A stretch of DNA of 64,000 nucleotides, taken from Petrimonas mucosa (GTDB taxonomy: Bacteria; Bacteroidota; Bacteroidia; Bacteroidales; Dysgonomonadaceae). The notes beneath the pieces were generated by a model that saw only the letters and a list, made by a program, of their open reading frames with translations, was not told where the DNA came from and searched no databases. How positions within the stretch are numbered: position 1 is the first letter of the stretch; every line of letters begins with the position of its first letter. The stretch lies in contig NZ_LT608328.1 in NCBI RefSeq assembly GCF_900095795.1, forward strand, positions 2,535,001-2,599,000, given 5' to 3'. Made by a program: the position numbers and the translations under genes. Shown one piece after another: positions 1-8,117 of this stretch.

Positions 1-25
1 AATCTTCACTGATTACGTAAGCCAT
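1..25 (-). CDS. 4Fe-4S ferredoxin, 5' end only
   Basis: Read on the minus strand, an ATG at 25-23 opens a frame giving MAYVISED before the window ends. This is the characteristic start of the small 2[4Fe-4S] ferredoxins of Bacteroidetes, which continue into a CxxCxxC cluster motif; the cysteines themselves lie outside the window. A well-formed Bacteroidetes -7 box on the same strand (84-91) sits about 60 bases upstream, supporting a real start. Only eight residues are visible, so the identification rests on the N-terminal signature and the promoter. Confidence 0.6.
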
Positions 26-83
26 AATAAATAATTTATGAGTTAATGTTGCGTGATTATTAGTATTTTCACTAAACTACCGG

Positions 84-91
84 CAAAGATA
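84..91 (-). promoter_or_regulatory. -7 promoter box of the ferredoxin gene
   Basis: On the minus strand the octamer reads TATCTTTG, a perfect match to the Bacteroidetes TAnnTTTG -7 element. Transcription would start near position 78, leaving a leader of about 50 bases before the ATG at 25. Confidence 0.55.
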
Positions 92-289
92 CACAGTTTT
101 TTAAAAAGAAGAAAGGTTGTTGTGGAGTTAGTTTCCGGAGAACAACCTTTTTCCCCCGCAACCTGGAGACAAAACAAGCATATATTTCTGTATACAAACA
201 TTTTAATACTACTTGGAAGTCTATTATTTTTACAATTTCTAAATAAGAGCACCAGATACTAATTCTGCCTCTAAACCGTTTAGGATATT

Positions 290-970
290 ATGAGAAAGAT
301 GATATTTCTTGCCATGCTGTTGTCACTCCTGCCGGTCACGGCAAGCGGACAACAACAGAAACTGCAGAAACGCCCTTATGCCGACCAGAAGCTGTTTCAT
401 CTCGGATTTACGGTCGGGATCAACATGCAAGACCTGATACTGCGACAATCGGGATATGTGAACGAAAACGGTGAAGTGTGGTTTTCCGAGATTCCGGGCT
501 ATACACCGGGATTCAGTGCAGGAATCATCGCCGATCTCTACCTGAACAGTTTCATGAACCTCCGCATTATCCCCACGCTGCATCTGGGAAGCAAGGAGCC
601 GGTTTTTAAGGAGCAAGCCTCTGGTGAAACTTTCGAGACCGCCGTGAGAAACAATTACATCACCCTGCCCCTGCAACTGAAACTGAGGGCTGTCCGTATC
701 AACAATTACCGACCCTACCTGCTGACCGGACCCTATGGCAGTATCGAGCTGGCTCCAAGAAAAAATCAGCCGGTCATGCTTACCCCCTACGACTACGGGG
801 TCGAGATTGGCGTTGGGTGTGATCTCTATTTACCCTATTTCACCCTTTCTCCTGAACTCAAATTTTGTTTCGGGCTGAACCAAATGGTAAAAGCTAACCA
901 GTCCAAATATTCTCAATCACTCGCTGGTGCCACTCACCGCATGATCATACTGAGCTTCAATTTCGAGTGA
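290..970 (+). CDS. PorT-family outer membrane beta-barrel protein
   Basis: 226 residues with a cleavable signal peptide (MRKMIFLAMLLSLLPVTASG, then QQQ). The mature part has alternating aromatic/hydrophobic strands typical of an eight-stranded barrel and ends in a C-terminal Phe-containing strand (SFNFE). PorT of Porphyromonas gingivalis is a membrane protein required for type IX secretion; members of the family are about this size. A short inverted repeat (CTAAAC/GTTTAG) lies just upstream at about 271-283. It converges with the glycosyltransferase gene with only 9 bases between stops. Family assignment is good; a role in secretion is inferred from the family name only, since no other type IX genes are in the window. 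Confidence 0.7.
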   Translation: MRKMIFLAMLLSLLPVTASGQQQKLQKRPYADQKLFHLGFTVGINMQDLILRQSGYVNENGEVWFSEIPGYTPGFSAGIIADLYLNSFMNLRIIPTLHLGSKEPVFKEQASGETFETAVRNNYITLPLQLKLRAVRINNYRPYLLTGPYGSIELAPRKNQPVMLTPYDYGVEIGVGCDLYLPYFTLSPELKFCFGLNQMVKANQSKYSQSLAGATHRMIILSFNFE

Positions 971-979
971 CCTGATCTT

Positions 980-2005
980 TCAAGGAAAGTGTGGCAACTT
1001 GCTGAATGTCCGCTTGCCTTTCAGGTAGAAATTCCACAATATACTGCCCTTAAACTTTGTCGGGATCTGCGCAACACTTCTTGACCCTATATTTTCGCGA
1101 CGATCATGCCTGAAGTTTGGCACCATCCTGTAGAAATCACGATGTGCCTTGATAACCGAAAGTGCATTACCCAGCTTTCCCTCAAGCAACAGGTGAAGAA
1201 AAGCCAGCAGGTCGAGCAGTGACCTGACGGCAAAGACCGGTATAAGGCTTCTTATCCGGCTGTTCTTATATAACATCAGCAGGTTGTTTCGAAAATTTAG
1301 ATAGGTTTTCCAGGGATTCTCCTTGGCCAGTGAGGCTGCACCGACATGATAGACCACCGACTGCGGCAGGCAGGCGATCTCTTTTCCCCGGGCATTCAAC
1401 CTCCAACAAAGATCGATCTCCTCCATGTGGGCAAAAAAACGGCCATCGAGACCACCCGCATCGAAGTAATCCCTCCTCCGGATACATAGGGCTGCGCCGG
1501 TGGCCCAGAATATCGGAATCACCGTGTCGTATTGGCCCAAGTCGCGCTCCACATTATCCAATATCCGTCCCCTGCAAAAGGGATAACCAAACATGTCGAG
1601 GAAGCCTCCACAGGCACCGGCATACTCAAAACGATCCCTCTCCCTTTGTGCCAGAATTTTGGGCTGAACGGCAGCCACACCGGGGTGTTCATCCAGGTAG
1701 GCAATCAGTGGAGAAAGCCAATTTTCGGTCGTCTCGATATCGGAATTCAGTAATACTACATATTCAGCATCAACCTGTTGAAGTGCCTTATTGTAACCAT
1801 CTGCAAAACCGTAGTTCTTGTCGAGAAGGATCAGCCGTACCTGAGGGAAACAGGTACTTAGGAAATCAACCGAATCGTCCGTCGATCCATTGTCGGCAAC
1901 AACCACTTCGGTCTGCTGATTCTCCGTATGCTGCAATACCAGCGGCAGGAATCTCTCCAGCAACTGGCGCCCGTTCCAGTTTAATATTACTACCGATGTC
2001 TTCAT
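980..2005 (-). CDS. Glycosyltransferase family 2
   Basis: 341 residues. The N-terminus SVVILNWNGRQLLERFL followed by VVADNGSTDDSVDFL is the GT-A nucleotide-sugar binding fold of GT2 enzymes, and LLNSDIETT holds the DxD-equivalent metal motif near residue 90. Similar to rhamnosyl- or other cell-surface glycan transferases; the sugar cannot be told. The start codon overlaps the stop of the upstream acyltransferase (ATGA at 2002-2005), so the two are translationally coupled. Together with that acyltransferase it probably serves envelope lipid or glycan assembly at the inner membrane. Confidence 0.9.
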   Translation of the reverse strand: MKTSVVILNWNGRQLLERFLPLVLQHTENQQTEVVVADNGSTDDSVDFLSTCFPQVRLILLDKNYGFADGYNKALQQVDAEYVVLLNSDIETTENWLSPLIAYLDEHPGVAAVQPKILAQRERDRFEYAGACGGFLDMFGYPFCRGRILDNVERDLGQYDTVIPIFWATGAALCIRRRDYFDAGGLDGRFFAHMEEIDLCWRLNARGKEIACLPQSVVYHVGAASLAKENPWKTYLNFRNNLLMLYKNSRIRSLIPVFAVRSLLDLLAFLHLLLEGKLGNALSVIKAHRDFYRMVPNFRHDRRENIGSRSVAQIPTKFKGSILWNFYLKGKRTFSKLPHFP

Positions 2006-2904
2006 CCTTCCTGGTTTCTAGACCGGGACCACTTGTTGTGCGACCATAAATAGTAGGCCGGGTCGTTCAATATCGTCTCCTCCAGTTTTCGGGTATACTT
2101 CTCCGTAACCGTCAACTCCTCTTCGGCACTCGCATCGGGTGTGATTACCGAAAAGTTTCCCACATAGTGTCCCCTCTTCACTTTCCGGATATCGAGGTAC
2201 ACCACCGAAAAGCCTAGTTGACGGGCTATCCGTTCCATTCCGGTCTGCAACAAGGTGTCCTGATTCAGAAATGTTGTCCAATGCTCGTTGCCATGTTTCC
2301 GCGGCCGTTGGTCCGTAAGAAATCCGATGACCATCGAGATCCCCTCGTTCCGCTTGCGAACGATTGTACGGTAAGCGCTCTTCATCTCGATGGAGAGGGG
2401 TTTGAAACGCGCCCTAATCCTCAAAAAGAGCTCATCAAATGCCTTCGATTTCAACTCCTTATAGATCTGACCAGGTTCTACTCCCGGCGAGAGATAGAGC
2501 GAAATGGAGGGAACCCACTCCCAATTTCCATAATGACCCAGGCTCAATATACAACTTTTCCCATTTTGGATAAGCCGGTTAATTATCTCGGGATTGGTAA
2601 AAACCATCCGTTTGCGGATCTCTTTCTCCGAGATCCGCAAGGTCTTTACAGTCTCCACAAAATAATCGCAAAGGTGGCGGTAAAATTGCCTCTCGATCTG
2701 TCTAATCTCTTTTTTCCTCTTGTGGGGAAAGGAGCGGGTGAGGTTCTTCCTGACAATCTTCCGGCGATAACCTACCAGACAATAGACAATTATATAGAGG
2801 ATATCTGAAAAGAGATACAATATGGGGAAAGGGAGTAACGCCATGAGATTGGCTGCACCGTAGAGCAGATAAAACCCTATTCCATTTCTGTTATTTCCAA
2901 TCAT
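2002..2904 (-). CDS. Lysophospholipid/lipid A acyltransferase (LpxL/HtrB family)
   Basis: 300 residues. An N-terminal hydrophobic segment (LMALLPFPILYLFSDILYIIVY) anchors it in the inner membrane, followed by the catalytic HxxxxE motif in GHYGNWEW (His124, Glu129) and a later LTDQRP motif, both typical of the LpxL/LpxM family that adds secondary acyl chains to lipid A. Length fits the family. It lies 12 bases downstream of mtaB and overlaps the downstream glycosyltransferase by 4 bases, so the three minus-strand genes probably form one operon. Confidence 0.88.
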   Translation of the reverse strand: MIGNNRNGIGFYLLYGAANLMALLPFPILYLFSDILYIIVYCLVGYRRKIVRKNLTRSFPHKRKKEIRQIERQFYRHLCDYFVETVKTLRISEKEIRKRMVFTNPEIINRLIQNGKSCILSLGHYGNWEWVPSISLYLSPGVEPGQIYKELKSKAFDELFLRIRARFKPLSIEMKSAYRTIVRKRNEGISMVIGFLTDQRPRKHGNEHWTTFLNQDTLLQTGMERIARQLGFSVVYLDIRKVKRGHYVGNFSVITPDASAEEELTVTEKYTRKLEETILNDPAYYLWSHNKWSRSRNQEG

Positions 2905-2916
2905 TCCACAAGCCCG

Positions 2917-4236
2917 TTACTCGACAAAGACAGCATTCATGGCCATCTCCTCTTCATTATACTCCCCTATCTTCACTTCGGTTATCCTGTTCACGAGCAC
3001 CGGATCATAATCGGCACACAATTTCACGTAGTTCTCGGTAAAGCCGTACATCTTGTCTCCATGCCGCGTATGTTCAAAAAGTACCTTTCTGATGGTGCCC
3101 CGTTGCGACTCGTAAAAACCACGCAACTTCATATCGGATATGTCATGCAGCAACTTGCTCCGTTGATGTTTTACCTTCGGATCCACTACATGTTCTATTG
3201 CCAGGGCCTGTGTTCCCGACCGTTCAGAATAGGTGAAGACATGCAATTGTGAGAAGTTGAGCGATTCGATAAACTCCCGCCCTTCATCAAAATAGTCGTC
3301 CGTCTCGCCTCGGAGCCCGACAATCACATCCACGCCAATAAATGCGTGCGGCATGACTGACTTGATTTTTTCAATCTTGTGCCGGAATAGGGCTGTGTCG
3401 TATTTTCTCTTCATCAGCTTCAACACTGCATCACTCCCCGCTTGCAACGGAGTATGGAAATGGGGTGCAAACCGCTTTGATCCTGCAACAAAATCGATAA
3501 TCTCATCCGTCAGCAGGTTAGGTTCGATGGAGGAGATGCGAAATCGCTCGATCCCCTCTACCTCGTCCAGGGCCTTGATCAGATCGAAAAAAGTTTCGCC
3601 GGTACTATGCCCGAAATCGCCGATATTGACCCCCGTAAGAACAATCTCCTTGCCTCCTTGAAGCACGACATCCTCTGCCTGTCTTACCAGATCGGCAATT
3701 GAACCGTTGCGGCTCCTGCCCCTGGCATACGGGATGGTACAAAACGAACAGAAATAGTCGCACCCGTCCTGAACCTTCAGGAAATAGCGGGTACGGTCAT
3801 CGGCCGAACAGGAGGGGACGAAAGTACGTATACGATGCGTTTTCGATGTAATCACCTCACCTTTCTCCCTCTTTTTCAGGTCGTCCATATAACGGATTAC
3901 ATCCAGCTTCTGTTCCGAACCCAATACCAGGTCGACCCCCTCGATGGAGGCCACCTCATCGGGCTTAAGCTGGGCATAGCAGCCGGTAACCACCACAAAG
4001 GCATCGGGGTGGTTCTGGATCATTTTTCGAATGGCCTGCCGTCCTTTCTTGTCGGCCAGCTCTGTCACGGAGCAGGTATTGATAACACAGATGTCAGCTT
4101 TCTGCCCCTTTCTGGCACGCAATACTCCGGCCTGCAGCAATTGCTTGCCTATAGCCGATGTTTCCGCGAAATTTAGCTTACATCCCAAGGTATAATATGC
4201 GGCCGTTTTATTTTCAAAAACAGTTTGATCAATCAT
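2917..4236 (-). CDS. mtaB: tRNA t6A37 methylthiotransferase MtaB
   Basis: 439 residues, full length for the family. Order: UPF0004 N-terminal domain with YTLGCKLNFAE, a radical-SAM core with CDYFCSFC (Cys159, Cys163, Cys166) binding the catalytic 4Fe-4S cluster, and a C-terminal TRAM domain. MtaB converts N6-threonylcarbamoyladenosine at position 37 of ANN-decoding tRNAs to its 2-methylthio form. The TLGCKLN signature favours MtaB over MiaB or RimO. It is the first gene of a minus-strand operon with the acyltransferase and glycosyltransferase. Confidence 0.93.
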   Translation of the reverse strand: MIDQTVFENKTAAYYTLGCKLNFAETSAIGKQLLQAGVLRARKGQKADICVINTCSVTELADKKGRQAIRKMIQNHPDAFVVVTGCYAQLKPDEVASIEGVDLVLGSEQKLDVIRYMDDLKKREKGEVITSKTHRIRTFVPSCSADDRTRYFLKVQDGCDYFCSFCTIPYARGRSRNGSIADLVRQAEDVVLQGGKEIVLTGVNIGDFGHSTGETFFDLIKALDEVEGIERFRISSIEPNLLTDEIIDFVAGSKRFAPHFHTPLQAGSDAVLKLMKRKYDTALFRHKIEKIKSVMPHAFIGVDVIVGLRGETDDYFDEGREFIESLNFSQLHVFTYSERSGTQALAIEHVVDPKVKHQRSKLLHDISDMKLRGFYESQRGTIRKVLFEHTRHGDKMYGFTENYVKLCADYDPVLVNRITEVKIGEYNEEEMAMNAVFVE

Positions 4237-4322
4237 GCTGAATTATTGTTACAATTATGAATTCCGGAAGTCAAAAAAACAAAATCAAGTGTCGAAGTAG
4301 ATAAACTGTGAATACCGGAGTG

Positions 4323-4330
4323 CAAAAATA
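4323..4330 (-). promoter_or_regulatory. -7 promoter box of mtaB operon
   Basis: Minus-strand TATTTTTG, matching TAnnTTTG, 86 bases upstream of the mtaB ATG. It lies in the divergent region shared with the acyl-CoA synthetase gene. Confidence 0.45.
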
Positions 4331-4362
4331 CAACATTTAGATCAATTTGCCGGCACCATTTC

Positions 4363-4393
4363 TTTGACAATCTATAAATTCGTATTATTTTTG
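4363..4393 (+). promoter_or_regulatory. Promoter of the acyl-CoA synthetase gene
   Basis: TTTG at 4363-4366 (-33 box) and TATTTTTG at 4386-4393 (-7 box), 19 bases apart, the usual Bacteroidetes spacing. The predicted leader starts next to an imperfect inverted repeat (TTTGCACACAATT at about 4391 against AATTGTGCAAA at about 4409-4419) that could form a hairpin just before the ATG. Confidence 0.6.
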
Positions 4394-4425
4394 CACACAA
4401 TTAAAAAAATTGTGCAAAGATAAAA

Positions 4426-6072
4426 ATGATACAACAGAACTTCATTAAGATATACGAAGAGAGTTTCAAGTCAAACTGGGAATTACCTGCACTATCCAAT
4501 TACAAAGACCGAAAAACATTATCATACAGTCAACTGGCCGAAAAGATTGCGCGGATACACATCATGTACGAGGAGTTGGGCATCAGAAAAGGGGACAAGG
4601 TTGCATTGATCGGAAAAAACCATACCGGCTGGTCCTTGGTCTTTCTTGCCACCATTACCTACGGTGCCGTAATTGTTCCCATCTTGCACGAATTCAATCC
4701 TGAAAGCATCGAACATATCATCTCGCACAGCGAATCGAGATGTGTCTTTATCAATAAGCAAATCTGGGAGAATCTCGACAAGAACAAGGTTACTGTTCCT
4801 GTCTTCTCGCTGCCATCGTTCGATCTGCTCCAGTCTCACGATGAAACGACAAAAGAGCTTCCCATAAAGCTTGACGCCCTTTTTGCCAAAAAATATCCAG
4901 ACGGATTCCATAAGGAGAATATTGTCTATGCGGATGTAGACAATGAAGAGGTGATCTGTCTGAACTACACGTCGGGTACCACCGGATTCAGCAAGGGTGT
5001 CATGCTCACTGCAAACAACTTTGCCGGCAATATCACCTATGCCCATACCCTCAAACTGCTTTTCCGAGGAGAGAGGGATTTGGCCTTCCTCCCCATGGCG
5101 CATGCCTACGGGTGTGCTTTCGACTTTCTTTATGCCCTCTCTACGGGAGTGCATGTCACGCTCCTCGATGTGGCCCCATCGCCGCAGAACCTGATCAATG
5201 CGTTTCAGGAAATCAAGCCAAACATCATTATTACCGTACCGTTGATTTTCGAAAAGATCTACAAAAAGAAAATTTTGCCGGAGATCAACAAGCCCGCCGT
5301 AAAAATGCTGTCCCGCACCCCGGGACTGAATAGGCTGGTATACAGAAAAATACGGAAATCCCTTATCAAGTCACTGGGTGGCAACTTCAGGGAAGTGATT
5401 ATTGGCGGAGCAGCCTTGGGAAAGGATGTGGAAGCCTTCTTTTACAAGATTAAGTTCCCCTTTACTGTCGGCTACGGCATGACAGAGTGTGGCCCGTTGA
5501 TCTCCTACGATCACCACTACGATTTTGTTCCAACTTCCTGCGGTTCTGTATTGGCTGGAATTATGGAGGCGAGGATCGACTCGCCCGATCCGGAAAAAAT
5601 TCCCGGAGAGATCCAGGTTCGGGGAGAGAACGTAATGAAGGGTTATTACAAGAATCCTGAAGCGACAGCCGCCGCATTTACCGAAGATGGCTGGCTGAAA
5701 ACGGGTGACTCCGGAGTTATGAGAGGGAGACGGCTCTTCATAAAAGGGCGCATCAAAACCATGATCCTCGGTCCGAGCGGGCAAAACATCTATCCGGAAG
5801 AGATCGAGTCGAAATTAAACAATCTCCCCTATGTTGCGGAAAGTCTCGTCATTGAAAGGGAAAGAAAACTTGTGGCATTGGTTTATCCCGACTATGAAGC
5901 AATGGGAGCCGATGGTTTAACCGCCGATCAGCTGCCTCAGATCATGGAGGATAACAAAAAACTATTGAACAATCAGGTGGCCAACTACGAACGGATCGGC
6001 TCCATTGTAGTTGTCGACAAGGAGTTTGAGAAAACACCGAAGAAAAGCATAAAACGTTTCCTGTATAGTTAA
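4426..6072 (+). CDS. Long-chain fatty acid--CoA ligase (AMP-binding)
   Basis: 548 residues of the ANL adenylate-forming superfamily. The P-loop-like motif YTSGTTGFSKG (about residue 180), the GYGMTECGP motif, the KTGDSG motif and the hinge GRIKTMILGPSGQNI are all present, as is a C-terminal conserved lysine region (KTPKKSIKRF). It activates fatty acids to acyl-CoA through an acyl-adenylate, acting at the cytoplasmic face of the membrane. It has its own promoter and a downstream terminator, so it looks monocistronic. Substrate chain length cannot be read from sequence. Confidence 0.9.
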   Translation: MIQQNFIKIYEESFKSNWELPALSNYKDRKTLSYSQLAEKIARIHIMYEELGIRKGDKVALIGKNHTGWSLVFLATITYGAVIVPILHEFNPESIEHIISHSESRCVFINKQIWENLDKNKVTVPVFSLPSFDLLQSHDETTKELPIKLDALFAKKYPDGFHKENIVYADVDNEEVICLNYTSGTTGFSKGVMLTANNFAGNITYAHTLKLLFRGERDLAFLPMAHAYGCAFDFLYALSTGVHVTLLDVAPSPQNLINAFQEIKPNIIITVPLIFEKIYKKKILPEINKPAVKMLSRTPGLNRLVYRKIRKSLIKSLGGNFREVIIGGAALGKDVEAFFYKIKFPFTVGYGMTECGPLISYDHHYDFVPTSCGSVLAGIMEARIDSPDPEKIPGEIQVRGENVMKGYYKNPEATAAAFTEDGWLKTGDSGVMRGRRLFIKGRIKTMILGPSGQNIYPEEIESKLNNLPYVAESLVIERERKLVALVYPDYEAMGADGLTADQLPQIMEDNKKLLNNQVANYERIGSIVVVDKEFEKTPKKSIKRFLYS

Positions 6073-6184
6073 GCCTGTTTCGCTCTGACACCGACGCTAT
6101 ACTCCGCTTTGCGATTTGGAGGCAAAGAACGCAACACTGCATTCTTTTCATCCCAGTAAGAGCAATTCAGGACAATCTGCTTGA

Positions 6185-6228
6185 CCAATCACACCAGTCA
6201 TCCCTCTTTATTGAGGGGTGATTGGCTT
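6185..6228 (+). terminator. Terminator after the acyl-CoA synthetase gene
   Basis: CCAATCA (6185-6191) pairs with TGATTGG (6219-6225), with an inner CCCTC/GAGGG stem around a TTTATT loop. Only a few Ts follow, so efficiency is uncertain. Confidence 0.5.
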
Positions 6229-6244
6229 ATTAACATTATTTAAT

Positions 6245-7654
6245 CATTGCCGTCCGATAAAAACCGATTTTGATTCTTCGTTACTTTTAACCGGCTTATT
6301 ATCAGTCGTTTCTTTTTATAATTTTTCTATTTTCAAAAGTAAGCCCCCCTGAAAAGGGTAAGCATCTCTAAATCCTGGTCATCTCGTTGCCAATCTCGTT
6401 CCGGGTTTTCTAAAAATTTTATCAAGTGCAGGTAATTAAACAGGTGTATCCTGCAAAATGACACCAGGTTGGAGAATGCCCAAGGCCGTTTCAACCGCTT
6501 CTGTATAACCGTGAGCAAGAGGTTCACGATCAAAGCGCAATATACCTGTATTTTTATCGCGTTCTCGTTATCCCCGAGGAAGTACTTCAGGGGGAAGTTT
6601 GATTTTAACTGCTTGAATAACAGCTCTATTTGCCATCTTATTTTATACAAGGCCGCTATCATGTCGGGCCGCATCTCGAACAGGTTGGTGAGGAACTCGA
6701 ACTTCCTTTTCAACACCCTGTCGTAGAACACCACCTTGCGCAACTTCAGCTTGCTCCCGCCATCATCTTCCTTCACGGTCACCTCGATGATAGTGTCTTC
6801 CAGCACGCCGCTGTGGATGCATTCATCGATGTAAAGTTCTTGCTCCACCTTGTAAACGGCGTTCTCCTTGATGCGGGTAACGAATCCGGCTCCCTTTTCA
6901 CAAAACAGCTTGAAGGCTTTATAATCGTTGTATCCCTTGTCGAAGACGTAAATAGTGTTGTCATCCGGTTCCAGTTTCCTCAACAGCAGGTGATCGTTCG
7001 TGGCAGCGGATGAGAACCATATCATCTTGGGAACGGGCTCGTCGACATTGATAACGGTGTGCACCTTGATCCCCCCTTTGCGTTTACCGTTCGAGGGTGT
7101 TCTGCCGACGCACTTCAAGATGTCCTGGAACAAACTGATAACCGTGCTGTCGAAGATCTCGACCTGCTTGTTCAACACATCTTTAAAGCGGGTGTCCGAG
7201 ATCACGTGTTGGTACTCGCGAAGCAGGTCGTGGTACACGCCCGAGAAGAAATCAACGCTCCTGCGCTTGTTGGCGTCCGACAAGGTGCTCCGGTAGGGTA
7301 TGTGGCCGAGCTGGAAATGCCTGGTCTTGCCTGAAAGACCGAGCATTGCACCCGCCACCTCGCGCAGGGAGGAGCATTTGGCGAAGACGCAAAACAACAT
7401 GCTTATAAGGTGATCCTTAGCCGTGAAACGTTTCACGTAATGATCGGCCTTGTACCGTTTGCTGTTTCGGGCGATAATCCTTGTATCTACCATAGATATG
7501 AGCTGTCCGAATACCGATTGTCCAAAAAAATAAGTACTTTTGTTCATTGTAGACTTGTTTTGTGATGAATACAAAGCTACAATTATTAGTACGACGGGCA
7601 AAACTCAAATTTGCCCGCGTACTTTTTCTAAAAAGTTTTTATCGGACAACAGTG
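6245..7654. mobile_element. IS4-family insertion sequence, copy 1 (1410 bp)
   Basis: Both ends carry the imperfect inverted repeat CAnTGnnGTCCGATAAAAAC (left reads CATTGCCGTCCG; right, reverse-complemented, CACTGTTGTCCG). The element is flanked by the 9-bp target duplication TTATTTAAT (6236-6244 and 7655-7663). A copy of exactly the same length lies at 59989-61398 in opposite orientation, with an identical encoded protein, so transposition was recent. It separates the acyl-CoA synthetase gene from the Ala-rich lipoprotein gene without breaking either. Confidence 0.92.
6333..7547 (-). CDS. IS4-family transposase (copy 1)
   Basis: 404 residues starting MNKSTYFFGQSVFGQL, a DUF4372-like N-terminal domain, then a DDE transposase domain. 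The catalytic signature Y-(2)-R-(3)-E-(6)-K is present as YKIRWQIELLFKQLK, diagnostic of IS4. A longer frame opens 18 codons upstream but starts ahead of the likely -7 box TAGCTTTG, so the internal ATG at 7547 is chosen. The protein is identical to that of copy 2 and appears intact and active. Confidence 0.92.
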   Translation of the reverse strand: MNKSTYFFGQSVFGQLISMVDTRIIARNSKRYKADHYVKRFTAKDHLISMLFCVFAKCSSLREVAGAMLGLSGKTRHFQLGHIPYRSTLSDANKRRSVDFFSGVYHDLLREYQHVISDTRFKDVLNKQVEIFDSTVISLFQDILKCVGRTPSNGKRKGGIKVHTVINVDEPVPKMIWFSSAATNDHLLLRKLEPDDNTIYVFDKGYNDYKAFKLFCEKGAGFVTRIKENAVYKVEQELYIDECIHSGVLEDTIIEVTVKEDDGGSKLKLRKVVFYDRVLKRKFEFLTNLFEMRPDMIAALYKIRWQIELLFKQLKSNFPLKYFLGDNENAIKIQVYCALIVNLLLTVIQKRLKRPWAFSNLVSFCRIHLFNYLHLIKFLENPERDWQRDDQDLEMLTLFRGAYF

Positions 7655-7707
7655 TTATTTAATCACACTTTTTTCTCAAAAACATGTTATATAACATAAA
7701 AACGATA

Positions 7708-7715
7708 TAACTTTG
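7708..7715 (+). promoter_or_regulatory. -7 box of the Ala-rich lipoprotein gene
   Basis: TAACTTTG followed by CGC, a strong Bacteroidetes -7 element, about 50 bases before the ATG at 7766. It lies outside the IS copy, so the gene keeps its own promoter. Confidence 0.6.
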
Positions 7716-7765
7716 CGCAGTTTTTAAAAAACATAAGATTATTGATCGTTTAAATTATTGAAAAA

Positions 7766-7999
7766 ATGAAAAAAGTTTTATTATTTGTAGCTTTAGTTGC
7801 TACCCTTGGATTTGCTTCTTGCACCAACAAACAAGCTGCCGCTGAAAAAGCTACTGCTGACAGCCTTGCTGAAGTAGCTAGACTTGACAGTATCGCTGCC
7901 GCTGAACAGGCTATCGCTGACAGCCTTGCTGCTGCCACCGCTGCTGCTGTTGACACATTGGTCGAAGCTACCGAACAAGCTGTTGCTGAAAACAACTAA
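7766..7999 (+). CDS. Small Ala-rich lipoprotein
   Basis: 77 residues. The signal peptide ends in a lipobox (LGFASC, Cys18), so it is predicted to be a lipid-anchored periplasmic or outer membrane protein. The mature part is rich in Ala, Glu and Asp, with the ADSLA unit repeated, and should form one amphipathic or coiled-coil helix, reminiscent of Lpp-like or small abundant Bacteroidales lipoproteins. Strong promoter, monocistronic, with a good terminator right behind it: features of a highly expressed gene. Function unknown. Confidence 0.8.
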   Translation: MKKVLLFVALVATLGFASCTNKQAAAEKATADSLAEVARLDSIAAAEQAIADSLAAATAAAVDTLVEATEQAVAENN

Positions 8000-8024
8000 G
8001 CGAGGGTTCGCTAAATCTTGTGAT

Positions 8025-8052
8025 GCCATCCCCTACAGGATGGCTTTTTTTA
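8025..8052 (+). terminator. Rho-independent terminator
   Basis: GCCATCC (8025-8031) and GGATGGC (8038-8044) form a 7-bp GC-rich stem with a CCTACA loop, followed by seven Ts. Ends transcription of the Ala-rich lipoprotein gene. Confidence 0.88.
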
Positions 8053-8083
8053 TTTGTAGTTTTCTCAAAAGAGCTTACCTTTG
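8053..8083 (+). promoter_or_regulatory. Promoter of the alpha-L-fucosidase gene
   Basis: TTTG at 8053-8056 and TACCTTTG at 8076-8083, 19 bases apart, immediately after the preceding terminator. Confidence 0.65.
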
Positions 8084-8117
8084 CGGGGACTTCAAGAAAT
8101 AACCCAGTATCAAAGGT

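Noticed and set aside
53-262. 69-residue plus-strand frame with a possible membrane helix, and its minus-strand counterpart
   Set aside because: It overlaps the promoter and leader of the minus-strand ferredoxin gene, has no promoter of its own and matches nothing I know.
1330-2049. 239-residue plus-strand frame opposite the glycosyltransferase
   Set aside because: Antisense shadow; rich in Arg, Pro, Ser and His with no domain, while the minus strand encodes a clear GT2.
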